Below, piece by piece: positions 62,168-64,000 of a stretch of 64,000 nucleotides of DNA. Position 1 is the stretch's first letter, and every line of letters begins with the position of its first letter. Source of the stretch: Gracilimonas sp965227785 (lineage in GTDB: Bacteria; Bacteroidota; Rhodothermia; Balneolales; Balneolaceae); assembly GCF_965227785.1 (NCBI RefSeq), contig NZ_OZ245785.1, positions 1,550,001 through 1,614,000 of the forward strand, written 5' to 3'. The translations under genes and the position numbers were made by a program. The notes under the pieces were generated by a model that saw only the letters and a program-made list of their open reading frames with translations, made no database searches and was not told where the DNA came from.

Positions 62168-62969
62168 AATTTTTTCAGGTTACATCACCTGGCTAATAAC
62201 CATCATCGTTTTTTTGGTGCTATTAGCTCCACAAATTTTCAAAATCTTGCGCGAATATGAACGAGCCGTCGTTTTCCGACTTGGTAAGTTCCAAAGTGTA
62301 AAAGGGCCGGGACTGATTGTTCTCATTCCCTTCATCGATAAAGTTGAACGGGTAGACCTGCGTGTTTTAACCATTAATGTGGACCGACAGGAAGTAATCA
62401 CCAAAGACAACGTAACGGTAAACGTAGACGCGATTACCTTCTTCCGCGTCGTTGATGCAGAAGCAGCCGTTATCCAAGTTGAGCGCTATATACATGCGAC
62501 TTCCATGCTGGCTCAAACGACCCTTCGAAGTATTATCGGGCAGGTAGAGCTTGACGAACTGCTGGCAAACCGGGAGAAAATCAACAAACAAATTCAGCAG
62601 AATATTGATACGCAAACTGATCCCTGGGGAATAAAGGTAGTTTCCGTTGAGGTTCGTGATGTAGTTCTTCCTGAGAATATGAAACGTGCCATGGCACGTC
62701 AGGCAGAGACCGAGCGTGACCGACGGGCGAAGGTTATTAATGCCGAAGGTGAGTTCCAGGCCGCCGAGCGACTGGTAGATGCTGCCAAAATGATTGAGAC
62801 TGCACCGGCTGCATTGCAATTACGATTCCTTCAGACTATGAATGAAATCAGTGAGGAAAACGCCACCTTTGCTTTCCTCCCACTGCCAATGGATTTCCTC
62901 GAAGCCTTCAAGTCGATGGCTGATCGCGGTAAACCACCAATGAAAAATGAAAATAACGATGACGAATAA
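62154..62969 (+). CDS. Slipin/stomatin-like SPFH-domain protein
   Basis: The 271-residue protein has one N-terminal membrane helix (about 8-28), an SPFH/band-7 domain (about 32-190, EYERAVVFRLGKFQSVKGPGL) and a coiled-coil C-terminal part with the RAKVINAEGEFQAAERL segment. The ATG at 62154 is preferred over a TTG two codons upstream because an AAGGAG ribosome site lies 7 bases before it. It overlaps nfeD by 14 bases. Slipins form membrane microdomain scaffolds. Confidence 0.94.
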   Translation: MESTEIFSGYITWLITIIVFLVLLAPQIFKILREYERAVVFRLGKFQSVKGPGLIVLIPFIDKVERVDLRVLTINVDRQEVITKDNVTVNVDAITFFRVVDAEAAVIQVERYIHATSMLAQTTLRSIIGQVELDELLANREKINKQIQQNIDTQTDPWGIKVVSVEVRDVVLPENMKRAMARQAETERDRRAKVINAEGEFQAAERLVDAAKMIETAPAALQLRFLQTMNEISEENATFAFLPLPMDFLEAFKSMADRGKPPMKNENNDDE

Positions 62970-63020
62970 TCATGTTTGATTAAACATCGATTCATTGGCT
63001 TTGATAGCTAATCACAACCT

Positions 63021-63053
63021 GGCTCCGATGCTCTGCTTCGGAGCCTTTTTATT
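63021..63053 (+). terminator. Intrinsic terminator after the NfeD-slipin genes
   Basis: The perfect stem GGCTCCGA/TCGGAGCC (63021-63028 with 63038-63045) with loop TGCTCTGCT is followed by TTTTTATTT. It is almost identical to the terminator at 21197. Confidence 0.88.
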
Positions 63054-63128
63054 TCTGCTTATCTCCTTTCACAACAACCTTCACATTTCTTAGATTTGGG
63101 CACTTATAATTAATCCATAAAGTACGTT

Positions 63129-64000
63129 ATGATCGCCCAATTGAGATTCGGACTTCTGCTGTTTGCAGCTCTGTTATTCATCATTCCTGACCTTTCTGCA
63201 TATCAGAATCAGCCACAGCCGAGGGATGAAGACCTGCTGGCTAACCCAAGGCGGGCCGTTCACACTTTCCTGCACTGGCAGCAAAGTGGGCACAAAAATC
63301 CGGAGTTTGTCATTAAAACCATGAAGCTTGCCGATGCAGGTGAAGCCCAAAAGCTGGAACTGGCCAGCGAGCTTTTAAAAGTACTGGATGCCCGTGGCCT
63401 CCTCATCGATTATAATCAGATTCCATCCAACCCCAATTACACCGACAGCCTTTCCGGCCTGCAGCAATATATTTTATTTCACTCCTTGCCCGAAGTGTAT
63501 CTGATAAAATCGGATCAGAACCAGTGGGTGTTCTCCGAAGCCACCATCAATCGCATACCTGAATTATATGAAGATACCTTTTCCGGCTATGTGACCCTGA
63601 TTACCGACAATCTCCCTGAGTGGGCACATAATGAGTGGCTGGGCATCGAAATCTGGCAGTATATTGCTGTATTTATCTGGTTGCTCTCCGGACTGATTCT
63701 GATGAAAGTCTTTGGCTTCATCCTCGATAATTACGTAAAACGACTGGCTCGGAAAACAAAAATCACCTGGGATGACGACCTGATCAACAGCGTAGAGAAG
63801 CCCGCCGCCTTTATCTTTCTGATGATCTTCTTTCTGCTTACTTACTCCAACTTACAGTTTTCGGTGAACATCAGCTATTATCTTTCAGCCATACTGGAAA
63901 TTGCCGTTTCAGTCGGTGTTGTGTGGCTGCTGTATAACCTGGCCGATGTATTTTCACAATACCTGAGTGTACTCACTTCAAAAACCGAAACCCAGCTTGA
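63129..64000 (+). CDS. MscS-type mechanosensitive channel protein (3' end beyond window)
   Basis: An open frame begins at the ATG at 63129 and continues through the right edge, with 290 residues visible. It has a signal peptide (about 1-24) and a soluble N-terminal domain (about 30-170). Membrane helices follow at about 176-200, 215-235 and 250-275, and then the YLSVLTSKTETQL segment that precedes the pore helix in MscS-like channels. KITWDDDLINSV is typical of the extended YbdG/YnaI group. The pore-forming TM3 and the C-terminal vestibule lie beyond the window, so the channel call is from the N-terminal part only. Confidence 0.8.
   Translation, partial: MIAQLRFGLLLFAALLFIIPDLSAYQNQPQPRDEDLLANPRRAVHTFLHWQQSGHKNPEFVIKTMKLADAGEAQKLELASELLKVLDARGLLIDYNQIPSNPNYTDSLSGLQQYILFHSLPEVYLIKSDQNQWVFSEATINRIPELYEDTFSGYVTLITDNLPEWAHNEWLGIEIWQYIAVFIWLLSGLILMKVFGFILDNYVKRLARKTKITWDDDLINSVEKPAAFIFLMIFFLLTYSNLQFSVNISYYLSAILEIAVSVGVVWLLYNLADVFSQYLSVLTSKTETQL

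Noticed and set aside
1..64000. tRNA, rRNA, transposase, restriction-modification or phage genes
   Set aside because: None was recognised on either strand.

Overview
The window looks like a chromosomal segment from a marine or halophilic member of the Balneolota/Rhodothermota or a related Bacteroidota lineage. The arguments are the long arrays of roughly 800-residue MacB/FtsX permeases beginning MLKNYFKIAFRN and ending SLRSE, the reg_prop/Y_Y_Y sensor kinase, the S9 peptidase and PD40-amidohydrolase exoenzymes, and moderate GC. This is inference from family content. No rRNA, tRNA, CRISPR array, transposase or phage gene was seen.

Region 1 (1-3.1 kb, minus strand, clearly more AT-rich than the rest) is a compact accessory locus. 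It holds an AraC-type HTH protein, two paralogous secreted 76-residue Cys-rich peptides, a beta-propeller lipoprotein, an ABC-2-type ATPase and a truncated membrane protein. Region 2 (3.3-14.7 kb, plus strand) is an aerobic phenylacetyl-CoA (paa) catabolic cluster in the order A-B-C-D-G, H-I-J-Y-Z and a final crotonase. A FitAB/VapBC-like toxin-antitoxin pair sits antisense between paaG and paaH, and a four-helix-bundle (S23/IVP) ORF sits before the last gene. No paaE or paaK is present. Region 3 (14.7-22 kb) has a propeller-sensor histidine kinase, a secreted PD40-amidohydrolase and an AlkD-like DNA repair protein.

Region 4 (22-58 kb) is an envelope/efflux island: an NtrY-like kinase and NtrC-type sigma-54 activator, a MacA-like adaptor, a second S23-family ORF, a LolD/MacB-type ATPase, eight large permeases and a second ATPase. 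A GHL10 lipoprotein, an amidase, a dUTPase-like protein, an S9 peptidase and a serine hydrolase lie within or beside it. Region 5 (58-64 kb) has a ninth permease, an NfeD/slipin pair and a truncated MscS-type channel.

The strongest new signal is a regulon. Four intergenic regions (25.0, 27.75, 36.3 and 56.0 kb) carry the same 37-bp dyad-symmetric site, TGTNC-N8-ACA-N5-TGT-N8-GAAC(A/G). In every case its centre is exactly 73 bp upstream of the GG of a sigma-54-like -24/-12 element. The adjacent NtrC-type protein is the obvious candidate activator. It would link the adaptor operon, the first permease, the six-permease/ATPase operon and an uncharacterised small gene next to a serine hydrolase.

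A second signal is structural. Most operon junctions carry a long intergenic hairpin built from one of a few word families. Both S23-family ORFs sit between arms of such inverted repeats, which suggests an ORF-bearing element and ORF-less derivatives.
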